Below, piece by piece: positions 1 to 11,133 of a DNA stretch of 64,000 nucleotides. The DNA comes from Incurvaria masculella (taxonomy: Eukaryota > Arthropoda > Insecta > Lepidoptera > Incurvariidae). The notes under the pieces are model-generated. The model was not told where the DNA came from. It saw nothing but the letters and a program-made list of their open reading frames with translations, and ran no database searches. Every line of letters begins with the position of its first letter. The first letter of the stretch is position 1. The stretch spans positions 1,741,001 through 1,805,000 of the forward strand of contig OX335660.1 of assembly GCA_946894095.1 (NCBI GenBank), in the 5' to 3' direction. The position numbers and the translations under genes are program-made.

Positions 1-279
1 AAAGTTAGGGCCCACAATGTTGAAAGCCATCGCCAATATCAACGCCATCTGAATCCGATCCTGGTCCACTGTAGTGATGGTCGACAACGAAGTACGGCCT
101 ACTGCGCAATCGGTAAGTGTATATTAGAATATTTTCAAACGAAGAAAGTAAATATATTTTCGACGGTGTCAAAATTAATAACAGAGAGGTTTAACTGTTT
201 ATCTGACTTGAAGTATTACTTTGTTTGCTACTCTACTTTATATGAGTTTATGTTAAAGAAAGATCAGTATTGTAATTGA
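1..279 (+). CDS. Protein tyrosine phosphatase, C-terminal part, cut by the window edge
   Basis: Frame 1 is open from base 1 to a TGA at 277-279 (92 codons), and the start lies outside the window. It contains V-H-C-S-D-G-R-Q-R-S, an intact C(X)5R phosphate-binding loop with catalytic Cys and Arg. An Ala-Tyr-Cys-Ala-Ile segment and an Arg-Phe-Asn...Tyr-Phe-Val-Cys-Tyr tail follow, as at the end of classical PTP domains. Bracoviruses carry large intronless PTP families that dephosphorylate host proteins in infected haemocytes, and the length and intronless end fit that type. A GTAAGT at 113-118 looks like a splice donor, but the frame reads through it into PTP-like sequence, so I read no intron. 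It converges on the degenerate PTP at 946-1623. A cellular wasp PTP is the alternative. Confidence 0.8.
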   Translation, partial: KVRAHNVESHRQYQRHLNPILVHCSDGRQRSTAYCAIGKCILEYFQTKKVNIFSTVSKLITERFNCLSDLKYYFVCYSTLYEFMLKKDQYCN

Positions 280-945
280 CTTTAGGCAAAATGGATCTGA
301 AGGAATTCATTTTATTGTATCTTGTCCGAGTTTATATAATTTTTTCTTCCAAGATTAGTTATAGACAAATTAGGCTAAGATTTGTATAAGTAAAGAGTAT
401 TTATGTCCCATAAGTAGACATTATGGTCTATAATTATGCATAAAACATATCAAAATTTTATTTAAACGTTTGATAAATTGGAGGATGTAATTTGTAAGTA
501 TCATCGTTATTATTTCTCCAAAGACCCATATCGTATCGATTATTTAACAGTTGCCTTATATCGTTATACGGCATCTAAGCAGTAACATTTAATTATTAAC
601 AGTAAATTATCAGCAGTAAACATTTGGATAAGGCTTTCGAGAATCTCGATGAAAACACTCAGTATAAGTAATACTTTTTATTGAAATAACATATGTATGA
701 CAAAACACACATAAATCACGTTAAAAAACTAACTACATACTTAACATTAATTATGGCTTCAGTATCAGTTCCAAAAATTTCAAGAAAATTTACCACCTTC
801 TCACCATTTCAGTCACAATTTTCAAGGAATATTCCTGAGAGGTACACGTATTCCAATGAATAACACCCAAGAGTTCAGTTTTCCTTCAATCGCTGGTTAG
901 CATTTATTTTTGGTACCGACTAACCGCAAGTCACATCACACAGTA
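280..945. other. AT-rich intergenic region between two convergent PTPs
   Basis: No gene is seen. The right part (about 780-945) may hold decayed 3' sequence of the minus-strand PTP, because short PTP-tail-like pieces occur there in broken frames. Confidence 0.5.
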
Positions 946-1623
946 TTACGAATGAGTCTTGGCACAATACACTTCAGAACCAGCAGGCTCGTCAAGAGAG
1001 TGCACCAGCATCGGCGGAGGTTTTTTCCCAGACTCGCCTTTCCTTAACACACCATAGAGGTTATGGACATCCCAATAAAACTGGACAAAGGCTTCTGGCT
1101 GGTGAGCGAACTTGTCCCTCGGCCACGCGGTGTATTGGAAGTGATAAACCATCCGGAAGTTCTTCGACCTTCTGTCACTTTTCGTCACTCCCAACACCGT
1201 CAACGTGTAGTGAGAGTGGATTTGAATTTTATGAGTCTTGACCTTGAAATTACTACAAGATAAAGTGAAGTATTCTTTCGGGGACCAGTATTGATAGCTG
1301 TATTCGGCTAACTGACAGGTCATCACAACTATCCGCACGTCGTTGTCCCACAGTAGATACCAGAAAGTGCTGAACTCTTGCGCGCCCGGATTTCTGATGC
1401 ACAGGAACTTGTTATCGGTATCATAGCTATCCACGAAGCATGCGCCCAGCACCGCTTCATTGTTACTAGGCTTTGTACGGCGTGGAAGAAATGGCACCAC
1501 CGAGAAGCACCATTTGATCTTCCAGTCCTCGTCCAGGTCTGGTCTGTGGCTTGTTCTTTTTCCCTGCAAAATCGAATTGAATTCTGCGATAATGTGTTCT
1601 TCCGAAAAGTCACTGCTGTCCAT
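946..1623 (-). pseudogene. Catalytically dead, C-terminally truncated PTP of bracovirus type
   Basis: The first true ATG is at 1623 and begins M-D-S-S-D-F; the frame is open further upstream, but only to a TTG. The 225 codons show PTP features in order: an acidic N-terminus, an A-C-F-V-D-S-Y strand, the F-W-Y-L-L-W and I-V-V-M-T core segment, the Y-W-P/Y-F substrate strand, and the F-Q-Y-T-A-W-P segment. Every catalytic position seen is altered. The WPD acid is W-P-R, and the signature His-Cys is His-Ser with Glu in place of the Arg. A stop follows about ten residues later, so the C-terminal helices are missing. Several bracovirus PTPs are known to lack activity and are thought to act as phosphotyrosine traps, but the missing C-terminus favours a pseudogene. 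A TATA box lies about 195 bases upstream. Confidence 0.8.
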
Positions 1624-1817
1624 AGTTTCGTTGCAGGATGCTGTGTTTCTGTGAGGAAGAAAACAACTATGTAGATTAGCTGGCAACGAACAATCCACTT
1701 GATAGCGTCTGTTAGCACAAAAGCTGTTTAAAAACTTCAAAGTTCTGCTCGCTTGGGTAGAGAGTTCGTCCTCGAGCGCATTTACTTTATACTAACGTTT
1801 GTTTAATGGCGCAGAGC

Positions 1818-1825
1818 CTTTTATA
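1818..1825 (-). promoter_or_regulatory. TATA box for the minus-strand PTP
   Basis: The minus strand reads TATAAAAG here, about 195 bases before the PTP ATG. It is the only strong TATA motif in the upstream gap. Confidence 0.45.
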
Positions 1826-1829
1826 CCTA

Positions 1830-2332
1830 TGTGAGACATTATGCAAATTAGCACCCTTATCAGCCTTTATATTGTTAACTCCATCGTTAAATTTCATTTA
1901 ATCACCAGCATTTAGCAACGTTTTTGTTTCTCTGACGTAAACAGTAGTTTCCAAATTAGTCAAATGTTTTATTTGCAATGTAAATTTAACTGCGGACATT
2001 CAGCTCCACTCTCTTAAATCAAATTAGCGTAAAACCACAAATTAAAAAAAATTGGGAATTTTTGACTAATTAAAAAGTGTAATGCTTCCAATATAAAAGT
2101 GATTATTTTACTAATTGTTGAGTGAAATTAAAAAAAAAAGTTTTAAGGAATAACGAATTGAAAATTCGACTAGTTAAAAAAGTCAATTTTTTACTTATGA
2201 AAAATTAAAAAAAAAGCGCCATTCGGCATTTGCCGAGATGGAAGGTAGATTTCTCTCAATTGAGGAAAATTTAATTAACCAGAAATTAGTCGTTTTTGAC
2301 TGTATAATTTGACGATAAATGAATTATTTGTC
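1830..2332. other. AT-rich non-coding stretch
   Basis: Low-complexity A/T-rich sequence in which no gene or recognisable element was seen. Confidence 0.5.
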
Positions 2333-2742
2333 TTTTTTTTTATTATGCGAACTGACATGGATGGCTAATACCACACAACTACCGTTATGATATTAGCCCA
2401 AAACACCACATTCCCGAAGGAATGAGGTGCCATCTCCCTTTATTAGCACGGCTACATTGAACTCGATGGAGAACACGGACAATTTTTCATTGCCGCTTCA
2501 ACCATCTTTTCATCCAATACGGTGGTACCAACCCGGGCGGGCTTATACCCTACCACCTAGTAGGGGAAGGGGACCTACAGTTTTACATGGATTCCGAACC
2601 ATGGAGCAGCTCGCATTCGTGACTAAATGCACTTATCGAACTCGGAAAGAGAAAGACAGTGGTGCAAGTCGGTATTGAACCCGGGCCTCTGGTACGCTAG
2701 GCCAGTCCCCGCGCCACTAGGCTACGAGCCGCTCACAATACA
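2333..2742 (-). mobile_element. SINE with tRNA-derived head, minus orientation
   Basis: A poly-T at 2333-2342 is the reversed A-tail. The body carries the tail and linker sequence shared with the copies at 10638-11037, 20286-20672 and 43612-43800 (motifs ATGGCTAATACCAC and CCTACCACCTAGTA). The distal end at about 2670-2742 is the reverse of a tRNA-like head with box B (GGTTCAATACC) and box A (TAGCCTAGTGG). Open frames inside it are not genes. Confidence 0.8.
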
Positions 2743-4416
2743 CAATATATATTTTATTTCAATCTGTTATAAAAATAATATCAGTAGTAATCAAGGTAAA
2801 GTACAAGTGACATAGGTCAAGTTGAAGGTAATTTGATCAGATTGAACATGAATTTTTCAGAAATGAGCTATCACTTCTCAGTAAAAAGTTATTAACGAAT
2901 AAAGTCAACAAACCTATAATCTTTACGATTTTGAGAAAAAAAATTAAATGGCCACCATTTGTAAACTAATCGACCGATTTTACTTATCTTCGAACTTGTC
3001 CAAAAGATTTAGCCGAAGAATAAGTGTACTAAGTTTCATTAAGATCCCTTGATAATTTTGGGAGCTATCGCGTATACAAGCCGCGTTATTTTACACATTT
3101 ACCGCGTTATAGTCCGTCAACTGTCATCTGACTGAGTGTGAGTTTTTTTTAAAAAGTGGAAATATATTTTTTAATTGGCTTTACCATTATCTTTTATGGT
3201 TTTTAGGTAGTTTACTAGATATTTAGTTAGAGGAAAGTGTAGTTTTATAGATAGTTTACGACTAGAAGAAGATTCCACCAAAATAAAATTTTACGTGTAC
3301 CGACTGACAGTTCTGATATTTTTTCGAAAAACATGCAACAGGAAAATATCAACACATGAGGCAAGAATCACGAACTTCCTCAATACAAATTTACAACCAG
3401 AAATCAAATTGATCAAGATCTTGAGAAGTTATTGGGCATTAGAAATGTGAGGTGGAGCTACAAAATTTGACAAGTTGACATCATTGACATATTAATATGA
3501 TCCGAGTTCATTACGTTAAAATAAATGACAGCGAGACATACCAGTTGTTTGAGGGTGAAACCGGCTTACCCTGCCTGGGCGATGCGTCGAAAGGACCCTA
3601 AGCTAAATATGGCCAGATAAGAAATAGGGGTCTCACGCTATCGGCGCTCCGAAGTGCTGGATGTTGCAAACACACACCAGGACTCACAATACAAGTGGGT
3701 TTGAAAAAGGCACACTACGTAACCCACCAGCCAATCTTGCTGGCAGAAGGCCACAACATTTTCATAATACTGGGTTATTTGCTAGCATTACAACACTACA
3801 AGCAATTATCAACATATTTCCCTTAGAGCATGCAAACAATGTTTACTGTCACAATTTGCCAGCCACGTCCAAAGACAACTATGCTCTATTTCCTGGAGAT
3901 TTGGCAAGGACCTTTCTCCAAACAGCCTAAACTGAACACCGGTGTTTATTATTTCTGAGGCTTTGTAACCTTTCGGATCGAGCGGATCAGTCCAATCTTA
4001 AGAGTTGAACACGCGCGAAATATTTTACTCTTACATGAGACGACTTTCGTCGCGCGCTCTCACCTATTGACAACGGATTGAACACTCAATAGCTCTCAAA
4101 CCTAGGGAACACTAAAACTATAACTGAAACTGAAAAGCGAATAATAAACCTATTTAGTCTTTTTACCTACGCTCCTAGACTAATCTTATTAACTTATTTT
4201 GATTCGGCGCCAAAGAAACAACGAAGATCATCATTACTTTTTAATTATTTATTTAAATGACTTAAATGATGTTCGTTCGTGGCGGCGACTCAAAATTGGT
4301 TAAGTACTAACTAACTTAAATTGGAGGTTAGTTATTGAGGCTATTTATAGTTTTGAAAAAAAAAAATTATCAGACTACCCTGTTAAGGTCGGCCCGTAAG
4401 CATCAGAAAATTTCGC
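2743..4416. other. Non-coding stretch, no recognised gene
   Basis: Mostly AT-rich. An 89-codon frame at 3661-3930 has no recognisable domain or coding bias, and I do not call it. The block at 3540-3660 is GC-richer but unassigned. Confidence 0.4.
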
Positions 4417-4734
4417 CTCCCATAAAACGTAGTTTACTAATAATTTGAAAACCACTATTCAAACATACTTGATGTTTGGTATCTAATATTAGGCTACAAA
4501 TATCTGTGTCTGCATGCCTTTGTTTTTTCGGTAAATGTATTCTGGGTCAAACCACAGAGAAAACAAAATTCGTATGAAGATTTTCTTTTTGCTTTCATTT
4601 CATTCGGTTTGGATTTTTCAAAAAAACAAAAGCATGCAGACACAGATATTTGTTACCTGATATTATATATTAAATATCAATTCAATTGGAATAGCGGTTG
4701 CCAAATGATTAGTAAACTACGTTTGTATGGGGAG
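4417..4734. mobile_element. Foldback / MITE-like element with two pairs of inverted repeats
   Basis: Outer arms at 4417-4441 and 4708-4734 are inverted copies (core ACGTAGTTTACTAAT). Inner arms at 4496-4527 and 4620-4652 are also inverted (core ATCTGTGTCTGCATGC). The whole 318-bp unit could fold into one long stem. No ORF is present, so it is probably non-autonomous. Confidence 0.65.
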
Positions 4735-5204
4735 CATAGCTTACGAGACTCGGCTCGCTGACGTGTCGCCGTCGCCGACAGCGATTCGGCGATGCGGTCG
4801 AGCTCGCTGGCCTGCCATCTGCGCAGCCGCACCGATGCTCCCCGCGCCAAGCAGCGCTGAGCCACGCCGCCACGCTAGCGGCTGGCGTTGACGACGCGCC
4901 ACGACGCCGCCATGAGTAGGCGGCGCCCGCGCGCATCACGCTGCACGCGCCTGCAGCCATGCCGTTCACCGACGTGGTCCACCATAGCACTCGCCTTCGA
5001 TAAGTCACGCACATGGCAGGTAAGTTTTTATACCTAACGGAGGCCCATTTTATAACCTGTACTACTTACATTGTTTCTCAATAAAACACTAATTTTGAAT
5101 TTCTGAAAAACATTTTAATATTTTTCCCTGTTCCTGGTAGTACTTGGCTCGGCCACCTCCAAAGGGTACATATTTCATTCAACTCCTTTTCTTCTTTCAC
5201 CTTG
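4735..5204. other. GC-rich island, unassigned
   Basis: Bases 4740-5010 are much richer in GC and CpG than the surroundings and end in ATGGCAG followed by a donor-like GTAAGT at about 5021. Long frames on both strands reflect the composition. A diverged host exon is possible, but no frame gives a recognisable protein. Confidence 0.3.
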
Positions 5205-5342
5205 TTTGGAGTGGTGGCGCGTGATGACGTAGACGGGGATTCCGCAAAAGCGAAGGCTCCGGGCTAACGTCACACTGGCATCCGCTGGCGGTGAACGAGC
5301 AGGATTAGGAATCCTGTTATAATTTTTGCGCCCCACTCCAAA
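5205..5342. mobile_element. Short MITE-like element
   Basis: Terminal inverted repeats TTTGGAGTGG(T)GGCGC at 5205 and GCGCC(C)CACTCCAAA ending at 5342 bound a 138-bp GC-rich interior without an ORF. Confidence 0.5.
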
Positions 5343-6315
5343 CCGAGCTAAGCACTGCCTGGGAGGGAAAAATAATATTTAATTAATTCTAAAAATCCAG
5401 GTTTCTGTAGGGCCCTCCATTTATTTATTAAGCTCTAAATGGTTTTGCGTGTTATTGTCGTGTGCCAGTGAGCTATCGCATTGGTTGGGACGATAACGTG
5501 TTTGATTCGGCGATCGACCTAACCTTGAAACCACGTTTCGAAGTTGAGTCGACCACCGAACGATTCGATCTGTTTACGCGCGATTCGCCTTGCACTTCAC
5601 CACAATGCTCACGTCTTTCGTCTTTAGCTGAAAAACAAATGCATTCCATCTTTAGCCTTTGATAACTTCACTTGAACACAGAATTCACTACACCAAATCG
5701 CCGCGCGACAACAGCGCGAGCGATGCCTTTACTGCGCTTTGGCGTTCCCTTTAACTTGCCTAACACGCTCCCTCCTCCCGTGAACTAGATGACGGTCTCT
5801 ACGTTTAGCATGTAGTATAACTAATTACGCATGTTTTAAAGCTATGTCAATCAGTCAATGTCAATATTTCTGCAGATAACAACATAAATAATGTTTTTTG
5901 TCGTTTGTTCTTTAATCGTTTACACTTTCAAAAACAAATTTCAATTACAAAAACGTTACGAACTGTCAACTCTATAAGGAAATAGTAATGTTATATAAAT
6001 ACTTTCAAAAGTTAAAGACATCATCAAATGTCAATGTTGAGATTGTAGAAATTGAACATACAATTATCTCCTAATTCCGGATGTTAATTGCGGATTAGGT
6101 ATAATTCACATGAAAACAACGTGATTAGCGCGCTTCTATTGTTCCGTAATTCTAACTGCAAACATGGACTTTGCTTTAGCACATATCTTTGTCGCTCTCT
6201 AGTAAATAACTAGTTTTATTTATAAACGTGTTGTCCTTTGAGGTATTTTTAAAAATTGTATTTTGTGCTTGACTGACAGTCGCGCGCAACACACGTTTTC
6301 TTTTATTTTGCGCTG
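5343..6315. other. Non-coding stretch upstream of the Transib remnant
   Basis: A 66-codon frame at 5462-5662 has no recognisable features. The remainder is AT-rich, and part may be the untranslated 5' end of the Transib element. Confidence 0.4.
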
Positions 6316-7780
6316 TTGCCAAGTGCTTTTCCTAATTCAATTATCAAATGCGTATTACGATTAAAGTCTATTTTAATCATGGAAGGGCTTAAAACGAATC
6401 TTGATATTTTCCTGTTCTTGAAGGATAATAATGCTTTCTCGAAACCAAATATACTTTTTGATAAAGTTGTAAATCTTCTCGATTTAAGTGAAATCGATTA
6501 TCAACGCTTACAGTTATTTATCAAAACGGTTGTGTCCAATCATTCTAAAAGGTGGAAACAGGCTCATCAATCGTTCAAAACTTTCAAGTCAACAAATGAA
6601 GACTGGTTGGAATCTCAAATATCCTGGGCGGAATATGTTCGTACGTCGATTTCGTCAATATATGGTGACAACGAGAAATCCTTGGAAGGGGTTTCAGAAG
6701 AGCTACCAGCAATGACTGCTGCATCGAGTAGCACTACTTCCTCGAGCTTTATGCAGAAGGTCAGTGCACGGAAACCTTTCCAATCCTTGCATTATCAGCA
6801 AACAAGACGAAGAACGGAGACTATTTGTTCGAATTACGATTTTGAACAGCTTGCATTTGCCGCAATTTCGAAAGGAAAGGGCACTGAGCAAGATGATATT
6901 GCTTACATTTTACAATATCTTCTCGCTAATACTGAAGCAATACGTACAATAAAGGAATCCATAATAAATCAAAACAAAACCCAATATTCCGCAGAAAATG
7001 CCCTCAGCATGTTTAGTGCTCTGATGTTATCAAAGATGCAATATTGCTCTTTGAGAAATTGTGCTCAGGACAATGGGCATAATTTATATCCTTCTTACTA
7101 TCAAATTCAGAGAGCAAAAAAAATGCTATCCTACTACAGAGAATATACAGGTTAACGATGTGCAAGGAAAAATTAAATTGCAAGCTCTTCTGGATCTGAC
7201 CGTTAGGAGGCTTGAAAAAGTTGTTACCCAAAAAATGGAAAATTTGCAACTTAATTTGATCTGTAAATGGGGATTTGATGGCGCATCCGGTCAGAGCACA
7301 TACAAACAAAAGATCGATGGAGAATCAGACGATTCCAGCATCTTCATGTGCTCGCTTGTGCCATTGAACCTGGTTTGTGGAGAAGACATTTACTGGGAGA
7401 ATTTGAAGCCATCGTCCACAAAGTACTGCAGACCCGTTTTCTTCAAATTCGCCCATTAAAATGAACTTGATATAAAAAGCGAAATGATGGCTATAGAAGA
7501 TGAAATAAAAGGACTTACACCATCTCCTATTGGCAATCAGTCACATGTGAACACACTCTTTTAATGACTATGATTGATGGTTGAATCACGTCACATTTGT
7601 CTGACACATCAAATGAATCGTGCGACATTTGCAAAGCAAAGACATCAGAAATGAATAATTGGGAACATTTACAGAATTGAGACATCTTTAAGTATGGACT
7701 ATCCTCTTTGCATGCCTGGATAAGGTGTATGGAGTGTTTGCTTCATATAGCACGCTTGACTTCAAAAAATGAAACCAAGT
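6316..7780 (+). pseudogene. Transib-type (RAG1-like) transposase pseudogene
   Basis: The frame starting at 6316 (likely ATG at 6379) runs 279 codons and reaches a Y-P-S-Y-Y-x-I-x-x-A-K-K block typical of Transib transposases. There the frame breaks in an A7 run near 7117-7123. The next frame restores K-K-C-Y-P and continues through K-W-G-F-D-G-A-S-G-Q-S, where the Asp corresponds to the first catalytic Asp of Transib/RAG1. The S-L-V-P-L and R-P-V-F-F-K-F strands follow, then a stop at 7457-7459. Downstream broken frames still show Y-G-L-S-S-L-H-A-W-I-R, a later family motif. The final catalytic Glu region is missing and the sequence changes near 7780. The element is therefore inactive. Confidence 0.8.
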
Positions 7781-8889
7781 CGATTTTCCAAAAATCGTAA
7801 TACTATGACCGTGCGACATCGGTTCTTCTCGTTCCGTTCGTGTCGCGGCGGAACGGCAAATAGTTCATTTCAGTTGAAATTTATTAACGAACGAAGCTTT
7901 TCACCGTTCACGTATTGTGAAACATTCAGTTCCGTAATTTTAGTTGGCGCAAAATGTCCACCTTTTTAGTTCGTTTTTTTGTGATTGTACTAGTTGTAGG
8001 TGGCTAAGTTTTGGTAAAAGCGACAGTGCGCGTGGGTGCACGTGCGCAGAGCGCTGCTAGGATTTAGGCATTCTAGGACACCTAGGCATTAAGGCGTGTT
8101 CACACTGTGGCAAATTAAATATTCCAAAATAATGTTTTGTTGTTTTGCCTTCGAGGCTACGATCATGCCACCTCCATTAACGTTAGGTCATCGCTGCGCT
8201 CGGCATGACACTCCCTCCACTTTATGGACTCAGCCATTAAAACTTTTTTTTTGCGAAATTATTTTTCAAAACATGTCCTTATTTCCCTCGGTTCTAAGTA
8301 GGATCAGTCACCTTCGCGACAAGGCCTTCGCTTCGTTCGGCCTGACCCTCCCTCGACCACTTCATGGATTGTGAATAACTTTTATTTGTTTTATTATAGC
8401 GTTTTTTATTTTTCACAACTTAAGCTGTTGGAACACGCGTCCTGTGTTTTTCTAGCGGCATCAGACCAGTCCGGCAGACCTAGACTGTGCCTCCAACACC
8501 ACTACTTAGACACTTTACTCAAGTTAATGTCTTCGATTTTTCTATTTTCTCCCGAAGGGTTACCCTATTATCTCTGTCCCTGTCTCTATTGTCACTACGT
8601 TAATAGCCTACTTAATCTCTTTACTGATTCCCCATTGTAAAGCGAATCGTGTCTGATTTTGTTGTTTTAGTGTTTAGTTGTCGGGTACCTACTGGACTGT
8701 AAAGTGTTGTTTTGATTTTTTTTGTTACTTCACGTCGCCAGCCCAGCTGCTGGGTGCCGTCGGTGGTTTATTTATTTTATTTTGTGTCAGTTTTAGTGAC
8801 GTCGTCTGAACTATGGTGCTATTATATATTTATAATATAATATATTATAATGGTCACTTGACACAAAGACAAAATAGTATAATTACTGA
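7781..8889. other. Gene-free stretch with small duplications
   Basis: No gene is recognised. Two related short blocks near 8190-8230 and 8310-8360 (GCTCGGCATGACACTCCC and GTTCGGCCTGACCCTCCC) suggest a local duplication. A palindromic TATAATATA run lies near 8825-8852. Confidence 0.4.
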
Positions 8890-9078
8890 TTGTCTTCAGC
8901 CCGAATGTCCATAGAGAGAGCCTTTGGTTTGTGGAAAGGTCGTTGGCGAAGCATTTTGGATTGTTTTCCAATGCTGACCACGGAAAAAAATCCAGAATAT
9001 TTAAGTGCTACCTGCGTTTTGCGTAATATATGCATTCTAAAAGGTGATTTGATTCCTTATGAAGAGGCATTGAGGTGA
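8890..9078 (+). pseudogene. PIF/Harbinger transposase C-terminal fragment
   Basis: The 62-codon open stretch contains A-R-M-S-I-E-R-A-F-G-L-W-K-G-R-W-R, the conserved helix next to the catalytic Glu in PIF/Harbinger (HARBI1-like, DDE_Tnp_4) transposases. It continues with A-T-C-V-L-R-N-I-C-I, matching the family's C-terminal A-x-x-x-L-H-N. The DDE core upstream is absent, so it is a remnant. The 5' end joins unrelated sequence near 8880. Confidence 0.75.
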
Positions 9079-9414
9079 AAAGGCGACGAAGGCTCATTGA
9101 CCAAAGATAAGCCGAAGAAAGAATGAAACGTTTGAACATCATGAATGCTTTGATCATGAGGGATAATGAAATGTCGACGTAAATAATAAAATGTGATATG
9201 TTTTCATTGCAATCTTTCCTTAGTTATTCTGCATTGAACGGTGTGAAGACTACAAACAACACTGTGTTGGTGCGAGCTTCCTTTGTACTTTTTTATGCAT
9301 TTTAAATCTAAGGACAGTAAAATAAAACATAAAATAAATGACTTTTTGTATTTATTATGATTTTTTTTATTTAACAAGAAACCATTTAATCACAGTTTGT
9401 AGTATTACTATTAA

Positions 9415-9668
9415 AAAACCGGCCAAGTGCGAGTCGGAACTCGCACACGAAGGGTTCCGTACCATCGTTCAAGATTTATCACAAAAAACACTTTTTTTTT
9501 TATCATTTATTTTTTGTAATTTTTATATTTTACCCTATATGCAGACTCTATGAAAATTTCAGTTACCTACCTATAACGGTTCATGAGATACAGCCCTGTG
9601 ACAGACGGACGGACAGCGGAGGCTTAGTAATAGGGTTCCGTTTGGTACCCTTTGGGTACGGAACCCTA
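9415..9668. repeat. Interspersed repeat of a type familiar from Lepidoptera
   Basis: The block begins AAACCGGCCAAGTGCGAGTC and ends near GGGTACGGAACCC. It includes GGGTTCCGTACC and a CAGACGGACGGACAG run. From memory this is an interspersed repeat abundant in moth and butterfly genomes. The ends carry short inverted motifs (GGTTCCGTACC and GGTACGGAACC). It has no ORF. Confidence 0.55.
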
Positions 9669-9674
9669 ATAACA

Positions 9675-10195
9675 TGAACAAATAGACCACAATCGAAAGC
9701 TACGAGACAAACGGTTCGCAGCACAAGTACAATACTCGCCACGGTACCAGCCTAAGACCCCGTATTGCACCATTGTGCAATGGCAGAAAAGAACCCACGA
9801 GTAATAGGGCCCAAATTGTATGAAAAGTTGCCTCAGTCGTTAAAAGCAATTGAAAATTATAATGTCTTTAGGAGCCGGTTAAAGGACCTGTTAACGAACA
9901 GACCTTATTACAAGGTAACCGAATATTTTGATGACCACTTGACAGAATAATATCCGTCCAATGTGTATATATGTCGACTTTAATGATTTTCCATCGTTTA
10001 GTTTATTTGATTTGATCATTGTGACCAACTTGACTGTTGTTATTTTTATTTTTATTTGATGTTATTGTTAGAATGTTAAATGATTGATTTTTTTGCTAAT
10101 GAAAATATTGACAAGTAATATTAACGATCACCAATGACAATGTTTTGTTATATGTGTGTTACTTTGTGTTATGCTAAATAAATACAATACAATAG
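9675..10195 (+). mobile_element. Non-LTR retrotransposon 3' end
   Basis: A 61-codon frame at 9765-9950 reads like the C-terminus of Jockey/CR1-type ORF2 proteins (L-Y-E-K-L-P...F-R-S-R-L-K-D-L-L...Y-Y-K-V-T-E-Y). A short 3' UTR and an AATAC-rich tail at about 10173-10195 follow. The element is strongly 5'-truncated. Confidence 0.6.
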
Positions 10196-10301
10196 AATAC
10201 ATTATTTGAACCGCTAACGATGACAACTATTTGAAACATCACTTGTCCAATTTTAGATAAAAAAATGGTTTACTATCGTTCAAAGAGAAAACTCTTTAAG
10301 C

Positions 10302-10480
10302 CTCAGTAGCCCAGCGTCGCGATAGTTCTGCTTTCAAGTAAAAGTACAGGATGAGTGACCATTGGACGGTGAGGTTAAACCCTTTCTTACTAGATGGTAG
10401 GGTTAATCCCGCCCGAGTAGGCACTGTCGTATTGAATGGACGATGGTCGAAGCGGCAAGGAAAAAATGACTGTGTTTAGG
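10302..10480 (+). mobile_element. Degenerate SINE with 5S-like head
   Basis: GCCTCAGTAGCCCAG, GATGAGTGACCATTGGACGG and the TAGATGGTAGGGTTAATCCCG linker match the order seen in the 5S-headed copies at 15848 and 20672. The middle of the 5S part is diverged and the tail is incomplete. Confidence 0.55.
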
Positions 10481-10637
10481 CACCCACCAACGGCGATAAG
10501 CTTCTTGCTTATCACCAACAATGTAACAAGTTGTTTCTCTTTGTAACAATTTGTCATATTGTTGAGTTGGTCTGATGATGAAGTTTCACGGTGATTGCAG
10601 CAACCCGTCGAGTTTGGACTTATTTTACTCGACACAT

Positions 10638-11037
10638 TGTAGCGGCTCGTAGCCTAGTGGCGCGGGGACTGGCCTAGCGTACCAGAAACCTGGGTTCAAT
10701 ACCGACATTTTCTCTTTCCGAGTTCGATAAGTGCATTTCGTTACGAATGCGAGCTGCTCCATGGTTCGGAATCCATGTAAAACTGTAGGTCCCCTTCCCC
10801 TACTAGGTGGTAGGGTTTATGCCCGCCCGGCTTGGTACCATCGCATTGGATGAAAAGATGGTCGAAGCGGCAATGAAAAATTGTCCGTGTTTTCCATTCA
10901 GTTTAATGTAGCCGTGCTCATAAAGGGAAGGTCCTGGCATGGCACCAAATTCCTCCGGGAATGAGGTGTATTGGGCTAATATCATAACGGTAGTTGTGTG
11001 GTATTAGCCAGCCATGTCAGGTCGCATTAAAAAAAAA
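10638..11037 (+). mobile_element. Full-length SINE with tRNA-derived head
   Basis: The head has a tRNA box A (TAGCCTAGTGG, about 10648) and box B (GGTTCAATACC, about 10693), so RNA polymerase III transcription is implied. The shared body includes CTACTAGGTGGTAGGG, and the unit ends in an A10 tail at 11027-11037. It is the mirror of the copy at 2333-2742. Confidence 0.8.
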
Positions 11038-11133
11038 ACAATGAGTACTAAGTATAATTTTTCGTACTAAGCATTCCACACAATAATTAAATAAGTAGCC
11101 CTGTAAAAAGAACTACTTTACATTCCAAATTAA

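Noticed and set aside
107..130. Splice donor GTAAGT in the first PTP
   Set aside because: The frame continues through it with PTP-like residues to a normal end, so an intron is not needed.
2427..2815. Two plus-strand frames of 62-83 codons
   Set aside because: Both fall inside the reversed tRNA-headed SINE.
4677..5014. Arg/Ala-rich minus-strand frames of 62 and 101 codons
   Set aside because: They lie in a GC/CpG island, are open in several frames and have no domain.
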